40,256 bases of DNA from Pseudomonas fluorescens HK44. Its GTDB lineage: Bacteria; Pseudomonadota; Gammaproteobacteria; Pseudomonadales; Pseudomonadaceae. The position numbers were made by a program, and so were the translations under genes. Positions 1-9,131 of this stretch are shown one piece after another; position 1 is the stretch's first letter, and the number at the start of each line of letters is the position of its first letter. Location: NCBI RefSeq assembly GCF_000217955.3, contig NZ_AFOY02000001.1:1-40256 (forward strand). Direction: 5' to 3'. The notes under the pieces are model-generated. The model made no database searches and was not told the origin of the DNA. It saw nothing but the letters and a program-made list of their open reading frames with translations.

Positions 1-180
1 GATTAAGCGAACGACAGGTTGCATAGGGTCAGGGACTAGAAGCACTTTCCATCCGCCCGGAGCAGCATAGTTATGAATGGGACGTAAAGCGGAGTTGCTA
101 ACGGCAGGTTGCAATTGGCCAGGGATGAGTTGCACGCTCCACTCGCTAGGAGCAGCGTAGTTATGAATCGGGGCTAGGGC
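1..180 (-). repeat. Two tandem 90-bp coding repeats (30 residues each)
   Basis: Bases 91-180 and 1-90, read on the minus strand, encode two 30-residue units sharing ALxPIHNYAAP, a Trp-x-Val-x-Leu motif and a QPxV motif. The second unit reaches the window edge exactly, so more copies may follow. The repeats form the visible end of the RHS protein's variable tail. Confidence 0.85.
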
Positions 181-963
181 GGTTCTATTTTGAGCTATAG
201 AAGCCTTACTATGTGCAAGCGTACGGGTGTTGGGCCCTCCAATGGAGTTTCTGTTTGTCGCAGGGGCGTTAGTTTGCTGCGTGTTTGGAGGGGTGGGCTG
301 TGCTGTTTTCTTTGGTGTTGGTGTTGGTGTTGGTGTTGGCGTTGCTTTTGCTTTTGCTTTGACTTTTTCTACACTACCCAGGCTTTTTTTAACCCTGGAT
401 AGAGCGCCGGATACATCTGGTTGGTTGAAAATTCTGCGCGCGAAAAGGAAAAGCTTTGCTTTACCCGTCGGATCCGCGTAATTGATCGGATCATTTTCGC
501 AGTAGGCATAAGCATTAATGCCACCCTCCCCGAAGGGGCTTAATCTATCCGGACTGTTAAATCGCATCAGCACTGGGTTGTAAGCCCGATGACCCTGCCC
601 TAATAAATAATGACCGGTTACAGAGTCAGGTCGTTCGCCGTTAAACCCCAGTAAGCTAAGTAACCCGTTCTCCGCTGGGCGATGGCCGTAAGGGCTGTAG
701 TTCTGTGGATGAATGAGGGCATGTTTGATGCTATGCAGCACCGATTTTTGTAGATCAGTGGCCAGTAAGGTGACTGCATCGCCGGGTTGTAACTCGGCTA
801 GCGGCATGGTCTTGTGTTCGAAAAAACAAGTTTTTCTATCGCCCTGAATCTCGGTCGCAATGCGGGTACTGTTGTAAAAGCGTTGCATCGAGTGAGCGCT
901 AATCAAACGATCTAGCGGATCGTATTGATAGTGGGTGGTGGAGGTCTTATGCGGTCCACTCAT
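1..963 (-). CDS. Orphan RHS repeat-associated core protein, partial (C-terminus beyond the left edge)
   Basis: The frame is open for 321 codons from ATG 963 to base 1 with no stop, so the 3' end is missing. A GGAG ribosome site lies 8 bases upstream of the ATG. Residues 11-20 (HYQYDPLDRL) and about 89-166 (YSPYGHRPAENG, PVTGHYLLGQGHRAYNP, LMRFNSPD, ending DPTG) form the conserved RHS core that closes the shell of Rhs/YD-repeat toxins. The long upstream YD-repeat body is absent, so this is a short orphan core protein of a kind common in Pseudomonas. After DPTG the sequence changes: a basic, Lys/Ala-rich stretch, a Pro-Thr repeat (residues about 208-217), a low-complexity linker, then two 30-residue repeats starting ALxPIHNYAAP (262-291 and 292-321). 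In polymorphic toxins the segment after the core is the variable effector tip. I recognise no toxin domain here, and the tip may continue outside the window. Core identity is secure; function is unknown. Confidence 0.85.
   Translation of the reverse strand, partial: MSGPHKTSTTHYQYDPLDRLISAHSMQRFYNSTRIATEIQGDRKTCFFEHKTMPLAELQPGDAVTLLATDLQKSVLHSIKHALIHPQNYSPYGHRPAENGLLSLLGFNGERPDSVTGHYLLGQGHRAYNPVLMRFNSPDRLSPFGEGGINAYAYCENDPINYADPTGKAKLFLFARRIFNQPDVSGALSRVKKSLGSVEKVKAKAKATPTPTPTPTPKKTAQPTPPNTQQTNAPATNRNSIGGPNTRTLAHSKASIAQNRTALAPIHNYAAPSEWSVQLIPGQLQPAVSNSALRPIHNYAAPGGWKVLLVPDPMQPVVRLI
314..343 (-). repeat. GGTGTT hexanucleotide microsatellite encoding Pro-Thr repeats
   Basis: Four perfect GGTGTT units and one GGCGTT unit lie in tandem, followed at 344-360 by GCTTTT units that encode Lys-Ala. 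They fall just after the RHS core in the coding frame. Each unit is six bases, so gain or loss of units would change linker length without breaking the frame. Confidence 0.85.
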
Positions 964-1013
964 GTGACAAGCTCCGGAAAATAGTAATCTTCACGTCAGC
1001 TTCTGCTTGTTTA

Positions 1014-1415
1014 TCAGGCCTGTATAGCTAGCAGATCTGATAGGTATTTGGGGTCAGGGGACGGGGGATAAATGCGGGTAATGGACTGGCCCCTATCAAA
1101 CCGGACACCAATACCATAGGGCGTATAGGCGATGGATAGCGTTTGATTATTGACTTGGAGCGTTTGTAGCACTGTGCGATTTTGATCGGTGGCCAGCAAT
1201 GTAATCGCAAGAGCATCACCCCCGCTTTGTTGTTGCGCCAACAACTGATCACCATGCTGGACGATAGAGCAACGTATCTCGCCCTCTACCTCGGTAGTCA
1301 GGAGGTTTTTGCAGTAGTAACGCTGACGCTCCAGTCGTCCTCGGATCACGCTACTAATAAGCCGGTCGAGAGCGTCATAGCGATAATGGCATATCGGTTC
1401 AGGTTGGATTGTCAT
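1014..1415 (-). pseudogene. Truncated RHS-core protein remnant
   Basis: The 133-codon frame begins with the same kind of N-terminus as the neighbouring RHS orphan: HYRYDALDRLISS, a QRYYCKN segment, QHGDQLLAQQQ, TLLATDQNRTVLQ and finally AYTPYG. It then departs from the family after YTPYG and ends in about 32 unrelated residues. The defining core motifs (LLGFNGERPD, GHYLLG, RFNSPD, DPTG) are missing, and I did not find them in the other two minus-strand frames of the tail. It therefore looks like an RHS gene cut by rearrangement rather than by a single frameshift. It lies 50 bp upstream of the longer RHS gene on the same strand, as in arrays of displaced RHS tips. It could still be expressed as a small protein. 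Confidence 0.65.
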
Positions 1416-1576
1416 GGGATGAGCGCCTCGAAAATCCTGTGTGCAGGCGTTCAGTATTGAATGTCTCGCAAAATATGGGTACTAGCTGAACTGATAGTGT
1501 GCAGATGTCAAAAAAGCAAAATTGCCACCTGCGGTTTGATAGGAATCGACGGCGGGGACGATGTCGACCTGGTCAT

Positions 1577-1906
1577 TCACTGAATATCTTTCAAATAATC
1601 CTTAAGCGCAATCAGCGGACTATCAAGCTGTTCCAGCGTCTGCGCCGCACTGAAATCTCCCGACAATCTATCCAGCTCTCGCCCCAGCGGCGTACCAACC
1701 CCACCTATCGCCTCAAGCGCCAGCCCCACGCATTCGGCCACTTTGACCTTGATCGTCTCGACATCACCTCTGCGTACCAGCAAGCCGAATACGTCCCGCT
1801 GGTAGTCACCCATCATCAGATCGTCGCGCAGGATCGGGCTTTGGTCTTCCGTTTCGTAGGCGAGTTTTAGGGAGAAGAGGGCGACTGTTTCCAGTGGTAA
1901 TTCCAT
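1577..1906 (-). CDS. Unrecognised 109-residue protein next to RHS genes
   Basis: I chose ATG 1906 over the in-frame start at 1939 because an AAAAGGAT ribosome site lies about 7 bases upstream and because residues before MELPLETV look non-coding. The protein is acidic and appears largely helical, with hydrophobic patches (ETVALFSLKLAY, DYQRDVFGLLVRRGD, VAECVGLALEAIGGVG) and no transmembrane segment, signal peptide or cysteine cluster. I do not recognise the family. It lies upstream of two RHS-core genes on the same strand with a 161-bp gap. A small soluble protein beside Rhs effectors could be an immunity protein or accessory factor, but immunity genes normally lie downstream of the toxin, so this is only a possibility. 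The insertion sequence upstream may have replaced its original promoter. Confidence 0.6.
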   Translation of the reverse strand: MELPLETVALFSLKLAYETEDQSPILRDDLMMGDYQRDVFGLLVRRGDVETIKVKVAECVGLALEAIGGVGTPLGRELDRLSGDFSAAQTLEQLDSPLIALKDYLKDIQ

Positions 1907-1958
1907 GGGGGGATCCTTTTGAAATGGTCCGCCGGTCAAGGGACGTGGAAGAAGAGCA

Positions 1959-2006
1959 GGATTAAAAGATCGTCCGAACGCGGCCCGAACCTTCGGCAGT
2001 TCCTAC
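1959..2006. repeat. Single REP element, GTAGGA-CTGCCGAAGG type
   Basis: Read on the minus strand it carries GTAGGAACTGCCGAAGG and ends in GATCTTTTAATC, close to a REP type frequent in P. fluorescens and P. putida intergenic regions. Only one copy is present, unlike the paired REPs elsewhere in this window. It lies between the 109-residue gene and the insertion sequence. Confidence 0.6.
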
Positions 2007-2041
2007 GGGGGCGGGGTGGCTTTTCTATAGGCGAAAAAAAA

Positions 2042-2067
2042 GGTTCATCACGGATTACCGGGAAAGA
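2042..2067. repeat. Left terminal inverted repeat of the IS
   Basis: Starts GGTTCATCACGGA and ends CCGGGAAA. It pairs with the complement of 3327-3352, differing at a few positions around the centre. It overlaps the last codons of the transposase gene. Confidence 0.75.
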
Positions 2068-3190
2068 CGCTCTTGATCTTCATGAAAAAGAACTCGCTAT
2101 CCCGGTAACCGTACGCCATCCGCTTGATGACCTTTATTCGATTGTTTATTCCTTCCAACTGACCGGTGTGCATCGGCCAGCGAACCCGACTGACGATGCC
2201 CCGCCAGTAATCCTTTAGCCGTCTGGCGAACTGGATCAGGGCGGGTATCGCGCTTTCATGAGCATGGCGCAACCATTGCTTCCAGGCCGATCTCCAGCCC
2301 CAGGCGGTACTCGGCGTCCAGAGCGTTTTGAGTTCAGCCTTCATCAGATAGACCGTCATCAACGATTGGTTGGCCGCCAGTAAATCCTGTAAATGGACCT
2401 GTTGTTCCGGCGTTTTCAGGTTCTGCGGGTTACGCAGCAACAGCCATCGCGCCTGCTTGATGACCTTGCGAGCCGGCTTGTCATGACGCAGCCGGTTAGC
2501 CTCGTCGACGCGGACCCGATCAATCACCTCTCGGCCATATTTGGCTACCACATGAAAGAGGTCGTAGACCACTCGGGCTTTGGGGCAGTGCTGGCGAACC
2601 TCCAGATCAAAAGCGGTGTTCATGTCCATCGCTACCGCTTCGATTCGAGCACAACCCTCTGGTCCCAGTTCTTCGAAGAACGGTCTGACCGCCGCCCGGC
2701 TGCGGCCTTCGCCGATCCACAGCACTCGTCGTGTATCGGCATCCAGGACCACGCTGGCGTAGCGATGACCTTTGAACAGCGCGAACTCGTCCATTACCAG
2801 GCGTCGCGGTTGCGCCTTCGGCAGATTACTTAGCGCCGTTTGCAAGGCTCGACGCTCCAGCAACCGGACGGTGTCCCAATGCAGCCCAAACAGTTGAGCC
2901 ACGTGTAGCGTGGGAAGGCGCTCACAGGCTTGAATGACCGCATCGGCCAAGCGGCGCGTCATGCGGGCATAGCGATCCAGCCAACTGACGGCTTCCATGC
3001 GTTTGCCACAGTCACGACAGCCAACCCGCCTGAGCAAAACGCTAAGGCGCACCGCGCGACCGAGAATGGGCAAATCACGAACGACTCGCTCGCAATACTC
3101 ATGAGTGGTTGAACAGGGTTTTTGGCAGCCGCCACAGGAAGGGAATCGGGTAGCGTGGGGAGTCAGATCGATCTGTAGGGCGTCCACCAT
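2048..3190 (-). CDS. ISL3-family transposase, probably lacking its first ~20 residues in frame
   Basis: The 380-residue frame carries the ISL3 layout: an N-terminal zinc-finger-like set of cysteines (CGGCQKPC, then CRDCGKR), a helix-turn-helix region (VAQLFGLHWDTVRLLE), and a DDE domain with LVMDEFALFKGHRY, EAVAMDMNTAF and the C-terminal QLEGINNRIKVIKRMAYGYRD region. No good ribosome site precedes ATG 3190. In another frame, ATG 3254 opens MRDINTFLPFWEGF, which resembles the true N-terminus of this family. The two frames differ by one base, so a +1 shift near 3190 (or one extra base in the DNA) would join them into a protein of about 401 residues. The copy may be inactive, frameshift-expressed, or affected by a sequence error. 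Confidence 0.9.
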   Translation of the reverse strand: MVDALQIDLTPHATRFPSCGGCQKPCSTTHEYCERVVRDLPILGRAVRLSVLLRRVGCRDCGKRMEAVSWLDRYARMTRRLADAVIQACERLPTLHVAQLFGLHWDTVRLLERRALQTALSNLPKAQPRRLVMDEFALFKGHRYASVVLDADTRRVLWIGEGRSRAAVRPFFEELGPEGCARIEAVAMDMNTAFDLEVRQHCPKARVVYDLFHVVAKYGREVIDRVRVDEANRLRHDKPARKVIKQARWLLLRNPQNLKTPEQQVHLQDLLAANQSLMTVYLMKAELKTLWTPSTAWGWRSAWKQWLRHAHESAIPALIQFARRLKDYWRGIVSRVRWPMHTGQLEGINNRIKVIKRMAYGYRDSEFFFMKIKSVFPGNP

Positions 3191-3326
3191 CAGGCTTGAT
3201 GTTGACGACAGAAAAACCCTCCCAAAAAGGAAGGAAAGTATTAATATCGCGCATAAGAACGCCCGGTTTGTTAGATGTGTTTGCTCGCACGAACATCATC
3301 ATCAATCAAATCGGCGTTCTTGTTTC

Positions 3327-3352
3327 TGTGTTTCCCGGATTCCGTGAAGAAC
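3327..3352. repeat. Right terminal inverted repeat of the IS
   Basis: Complement reads GTTCTTCACGGAATCCGG followed by GAAA, matching the left repeat. It lies upstream of the transposase and directly abuts the A-tract of the tRNA terminator. Confidence 0.75.
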
Positions 3353-3383
3353 AAAAAAAAAGGCCTTGCTAAGCAAGACCTTT
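3353..3383 (-). terminator. Rho-independent terminator of tRNA-Leu
   Basis: On the minus strand AAAGGTCTTGC and GCAAGGCCTTT form an 11-bp stem (one U-G wobble) around a TTA loop, followed by a run of T. The T-tract is directly adjacent to the right end of the insertion sequence. Confidence 0.85.
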
Positions 3384-3391
3384 CTTAATTT

Positions 3392-3476
3392 TGGTGCCCC
3401 GAGGGAGACTCGAACTCCCACTCCTTTCGAAAACGGATTTTGAATCCGCCGCGTCTACCAATTCCGCCATCAGGGC
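3392..3476 (-). tRNA. tRNA-Leu (anticodon CAA)
   Basis: The minus strand folds as a class II tRNA of 85 nt including an encoded CCA. The acceptor stem is GCCCTGA with TCGGGGC, the D-loop contains TTGGTAGAC, the anticodon loop TTCAAAA sits between GGA and TCC, and a variable arm precedes the T-loop GTTCGAGTC. The length, variable arm and CAA anticodon (UUG codons) identify it as leucine. It is divergent from queA. tRNA-Leu(CAA) genes, such as leuX in enterobacteria, are known integration sites, and here the DNA downstream of the gene is accessory. Confidence 0.95.
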
Positions 3477-3489
3477 TCAATGGCGGCGA

Positions 3490-3518
3490 AGTATAGAGAT
3501 GAGATAACCGTCGGTCAA
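3490..3518 (-). promoter_or_regulatory. Sigma-70 promoter of tRNA-Leu
   Basis: The minus strand reads TTGACC (3518-3513), a 17-base spacer and TATACT (3495-3490), followed by a GC-rich discriminator and then the tRNA 5' end about 13 bases downstream. This is close to consensus, as expected for a stable RNA gene. Confidence 0.8.
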
Positions 3519-3583
3519 TCAGGTACATGGAGAATTTTCACTATTTCCGCTAGACTTCCCGGCCCTGCTAGACGAACCCCATC

Positions 3584-5778
<2,195 letters not shown>

Positions 5779-5821
5779 GTTTTCTGACCCCAAGATTCAA
5801 CATTTGCAACTGGAGTGCTAA

Positions 5822-6157
5822 ATGAGCTTTTTTATCTCTAATGCCATGGCTGATGCTGGTGCCCCTGCGGCAGGCCCGATGGGCGGCGGCTTTGAGTGGA
5901 TTTTCCTGGTCGGCTTCCTGGTCATCTTCTACCTGATGATCTGGCGTCCACAGGCCAAGCGCGCCAAAGAGCAGAAGAACCTGCTGAGCAGCCTGCAGAA
6001 AGGCGACGAAGTTGTGACCACCGGTGGTATCGCCGGCAAGATCACTAAAGTGGCAGATGATTTCGTAGTTCTGGAAGTTTCCGACACTGTCGAAATGAAA
6101 TTCCAGAAAGGCGCCATCGCCGCCACGCTGCCAAAAGGCACGCTAAAAGCGATCTAA
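5822..6157 (+). CDS. yajC: Preprotein translocase accessory subunit YajC
   Basis: A 111-residue inner-membrane protein that associates with SecDF in the holo-translocon. There is a single membrane segment at about residues 24-41 (FEWIFLVGFLVIFYLMIW), followed directly by basic RPQAKRAKEQ and the conserved cytoplasmic part with LQKGDEVVTTGGIAGKI. An Ala/Gly/Pro-rich periplasmic N-terminus of about 23 residues precedes it. A GGAG ribosome site lies 6 bases before the ATG. It stands immediately upstream of secD and secF, the usual cluster. Confidence 0.97.
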   Translation: MSFFISNAMADAGAPAAGPMGGGFEWIFLVGFLVIFYLMIWRPQAKRAKEQKNLLSSLQKGDEVVTTGGIAGKITKVADDFVVLEVSDTVEMKFQKGAIAATLPKGTLKAI

Positions 6158-6180
6158 GTTCCAACTTCTACTCAATCGAC

Positions 6181-6199
6181 GGGGCGCGCAAGGCGCCCC
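6181..6199 (+). promoter_or_regulatory. GC-rich hairpin between yajC and secD
   Basis: GGGGCGC and GCGCCCC form a perfect 7-bp stem around a GCAAG loop, ending 21 bases before the secD ATG. No T-run follows, so it is unlikely to be an efficient intrinsic terminator. It may act as an mRNA processing, stability or translation element. Confidence 0.55.
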
Positions 6200-6220
6200 G
6201 CGTCATAAGCGGGCGGCGTG

Positions 6221-8089
6221 ATGCTGAACAAATACCCTCTGTGGAAATACATTCTGATCCTGGCGGTGCTGGCGGTCGGTCTGATTTATTCCGCTCCCAA
6301 TCTTTATCCTGACGATCCGGCCATTCAGGTCAGCGGTGCAAGCACTGCGCTGCAGGTCAATCAGGCTGATCTGGATCGCGTGAGTAAAGCGCTCAACGAT
6401 GCCGGGATCAACGTCAAGGCGGCCACTTTGTCGGCTAATGGCAAGGGCGGTTTGTTGCGCCTGACCAAGGCGGAAGACCAACTGCCAGCCAAAGACGTCG
6501 TGCGCAAGGCGCTGGGTGATGACTACGTCGTCGCACTGAACCTGGCACAAACGACTCCGCAGTGGCTGCGCAGCCTCGCCGCGCATCCGATGAAGCTGGG
6601 TCTGGACTTGTCCGGTGGTGTGCACTTCCTGCTCGAAGTGGACATGGAAAAAGCCCTCGACGCCCGCCTGAAAGTCTACGAAGGCGACGTCAAGAGCCTG
6701 CTGCGTAAAGAGAAGCTGCGCTATCGCAGCCTGCCGCAGATCAATGGCGCCATTCAGCTGGGTTTCAGTGATGACGCTTCCCGCGAAGAGGCTCGTGCGC
6801 TGATCCGCAAGAACTTCAACGATTTCGACATTGTTCCGGCCGACCTCAATGGCCAACCGGTACTGCGTCTGGCGATGACCCCGGCCAAGCTGGCGGAAAT
6901 CCGCGAATACTCCATCAAGCAGAACTTGACCACGGTGCGTAACCGCGTCAACGAGCTGGGTGTTGCCGAGCCTATCGTTCAGCGTCAGGGCGCCAACCGC
7001 ATCGTGGTTGAGCTGCCAGGCGTGCAAGACACTGCCGAAGCCAAGCGTATCCTCGGCAAGACGGCGAACCTTGAGTTCCGTCTGGCGGCTGAGCCGGGTG
7101 CGTCCAAAGCCACTTCCGAGACCTTCGAGTTCCGTGAAGGCAAGCGTCCTCCTGCGCAAATCGAGCGTGGCCTGATCATCACGGGCGATCAGGTGACTGA
7201 CGCCAAGGCCGGTTTCGGCGAGCACGGTACGCCGGAAGTGAACATTCGTCTGGACGGTCACGGCGGTGAGCTGATGAACCGTGCGACGCGTTCCAACGTT
7301 GGTCGCAGCATGGCGGTGATCTTCATCGAGCAGCGCCCGGTGACGACTTACGTCAAGCAAATGGTCAACGGCGTCGAGAAAGACGTGCCGGTCCAGAGCT
7401 TCAAGGAAGAGAAAAAGATCATCAGTCTGGCGACCATTCAGTCGCCGCTGGGTGCTCAGTTCCGCATCACTGGCCTGAACGGTCAGGGCGAATCCTCGGA
7501 GCTGGCCTTGCTGCTGCGCGCCGGTGGCCTGGCGGCACCGATGTACTTTGCTGAAGAACGCACCATCGGTCCAAGCCTGGGTGCTGACAACATCACCAAG
7601 GGTATCAATGCGTCGCTGTGGGGCATGCTGTTCGTTTCGCTGTTCATCATGGCCATCTACCGCTTCTTCGGCCTGGTTGCCACGGTTGCGCTGGCGGTGA
7701 ACATGGTGCTGCTGCTGGCCTTGATGTCGCTGCTGGGGGCAACACTGACCCTGCCGGGTATCGCCGGTATCGTATTGACCATGGGTATGGCGGTCGACGC
7801 CAACGTACTGATCTTCTCGCGGATACGTGAAGAGATCGCGGCCGGCATGACCGTGCAGCGAGCAATCAACGAAGGCTTCGGCCGGGCATTCACCGCGATT
7901 CTCGACGCCAACCTGACCACTCTGTTGGTCGGTGGCATCCTCTTCGCCATGGGCACCGGCCCGGTGAAGGGCTTCGCAGTGACCATGTCCCTCGGGATCT
8001 TTACCTCGATGTTCACGGCCATCATGGTGACCCGCGCGATGGTCAACCTGATCTTCGGCGGTCGTGACTTCAAGAAGTTGTGGATTTAA
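6221..8089 (+). CDS. secD: Protein translocase subunit SecD
   Basis: SecD, with SecF, is the RND-like proton-driven component that helps pull proteins through SecYEG from the periplasmic side. From ATG 6221 it has 622 residues: a first membrane helix (about 8-27), a long periplasmic domain with MKLGLDLSGGVHFLLEVD, the head domain, and five C-terminal helices containing the GMAVDANVLIFSRIREE motif conserved in SecD. A GTG directly before the ATG (6218) could also initiate and would add one residue. No strong ribosome site is visible at either. Length fits the family (about 615-620). secF follows after 9 bp. Confidence 0.97.
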   Translation: MLNKYPLWKYILILAVLAVGLIYSAPNLYPDDPAIQVSGASTALQVNQADLDRVSKALNDAGINVKAATLSANGKGGLLRLTKAEDQLPAKDVVRKALGDDYVVALNLAQTTPQWLRSLAAHPMKLGLDLSGGVHFLLEVDMEKALDARLKVYEGDVKSLLRKEKLRYRSLPQINGAIQLGFSDDASREEARALIRKNFNDFDIVPADLNGQPVLRLAMTPAKLAEIREYSIKQNLTTVRNRVNELGVAEPIVQRQGANRIVVELPGVQDTAEAKRILGKTANLEFRLAAEPGASKATSETFEFREGKRPPAQIERGLIITGDQVTDAKAGFGEHGTPEVNIRLDGHGGELMNRATRSNVGRSMAVIFIEQRPVTTYVKQMVNGVEKDVPVQSFKEEKKIISLATIQSPLGAQFRITGLNGQGESSELALLLRAGGLAAPMYFAEERTIGPSLGADNITKGINASLWGMLFVSLFIMAIYRFFGLVATVALAVNMVLLLALMSLLGATLTLPGIAGIVLTMGMAVDANVLIFSRIREEIAAGMTVQRAINEGFGRAFTAILDANLTTLLVGGILFAMGTGPVKGFAVTMSLGIFTSMFTAIMVTRAMVNLIFGGRDFKKLWI

Positions 8090-8098
8090 GGGGCTGCC

Positions 8099-9013
8099 AT
8101 GTTACGTACTATCAACTTCATGGGCGTTCGCAACGTTGCGTTCGGCTTCACATTGTTCCTTACCGCTCTGGCGTTGTTCAGCTGCTTCCACAAGGGCATG
8201 AACTGGGGGCTGGACTTCACCGGCGGTACGCTCATCGAGCTGACCTACGAGCATCCGGCCGACGTCTTGAAGGTTCGTTCCCAGCTGACTGAGGCGGGTT
8301 ATCACGAAGCGATCGTTCAGAGCTTCGGCGCCACCACCGATTTGCTGGTGCGCATGCCTGGCGAAGACCCGCAACTGGGTCACCAGGTGGCTGAAGCGCT
8401 GCAGAAAGTCGGCGGCGATAACCCGGCGGTGGTCAAGCGCGTCGAGTTCGTGGGCCCGCAGGTCGGTGAAGAGCTGCGCGACCAGGGTGGTCTCGGCATG
8501 CTGATGGCGCTGGGCGGCATTCTGATCTACCTGGCGTTCCGCTTTCAGTGGAAGTTCGCGATCGGTGCGATTGTCTCGCTGATCCACGACGTGATCGTGA
8601 CTGTCGGTATCCTGTCGTTCTTCCAGGTCACCTTCGACCTGACGGTGTTGGCGGCGGTGCTGGCGATCATCGGTTACTCGCTAAACGACACCATCGTGGT
8701 ATTCGACCGGGTTCGTGAGAACTTCCGGGTGCTGCGCAAGGCGACGCTGATCGAGAACATCAACATCTCGACCACGCAAACCCTGCTGCGGACCATGGCG
8801 ACGTCGATCTCCACCTTGCTGGCGATCTCCGCGCTGCTGTTCTTTGGTGGTGACAACCTGTTCGACTTCTCCATTGCGCTGTTTATCGGTGTTCTGGCGG
8901 GTACTTACTCGTCGATCTACATCGCCAACGTGGTGCTGATCTGGCTGAACCTGAGCAGCGAGGACCTGATTCCTGCTGCCAATACCGAGAAGGAAGTGGA
9001 CGACCGTCCTTGA
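8099..9013 (+). CDS. secF: Protein translocase subunit SecF
   Basis: Partner of SecD in the SecDF-YajC complex. The 304-residue protein has a first membrane helix (about 14-32), a short periplasmic domain starting MNWGLDFTGGTLIEL, and five C-terminal helices with the SLNDTIVVFDRVREN motif typical of SecF. A good AAGGGG ribosome site lies 6 bases before ATG 8099. It is the last gene of the yajC-secD-secF unit, and an intrinsic terminator follows 28 bp after its stop. Confidence 0.97.
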   Translation: MLRTINFMGVRNVAFGFTLFLTALALFSCFHKGMNWGLDFTGGTLIELTYEHPADVLKVRSQLTEAGYHEAIVQSFGATTDLLVRMPGEDPQLGHQVAEALQKVGGDNPAVVKRVEFVGPQVGEELRDQGGLGMLMALGGILIYLAFRFQWKFAIGAIVSLIHDVIVTVGILSFFQVTFDLTVLAAVLAIIGYSLNDTIVVFDRVRENFRVLRKATLIENINISTTQTLLRTMATSISTLLAISALLFFGGDNLFDFSIALFIGVLAGTYSSIYIANVVLIWLNLSSEDLIPAANTEKEVDDRP

Positions 9014-9040
9014 GGCTTTATTTCCTCTCGTTATAACCAG

Positions 9041-9072
9041 AAGGCGCGAGTATTGAACTCGCGCCTTTTTTT
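9041..9072 (+). terminator. Rho-independent terminator after secF
   Basis: AAGGCGCGAGT and ACTCGCGCCTT form a perfect 11-bp stem with an ATTGA loop, followed by seven T. It closes the queA-secF transcription unit. Confidence 0.95.
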
Positions 9073-9131
9073 ATGCTCCAAGATTGGGAGAAGCGCGGGC
9101 ATGTCCCGCATGTGATGGTCAGGAGGTTCAA

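Larger units (their letters stand above)
2042..3352 (-). mobile_element. ISL3-family insertion sequence, about 1.31 kb
   Basis: A single transposase gene is bounded by imperfect inverted repeats: GGTTCATCACGGATTACC at 2042 and, on the opposite strand from 3352, GTTCTTCACGGAATCC, both continuing into CGGGAAA. Outside the left end are eight A residues (2034-2041) and outside the right end nine A residues (3353-3361). This fits the 8-bp AT-rich target duplication of ISL3 elements, although a pre-existing A-tract makes the exact ends ambiguous by a base or so. The right-hand A-tract is the T-tract of the tRNA-Leu terminator, so the element appears to have inserted into that terminator. Confidence 0.85.

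Noticed and set aside
190..481. Plus-strand frames with Cys/Trp or Gly/Val repeats
   Set aside because: They are readings of the GGTGTT microsatellite on the strand opposite the RHS gene.
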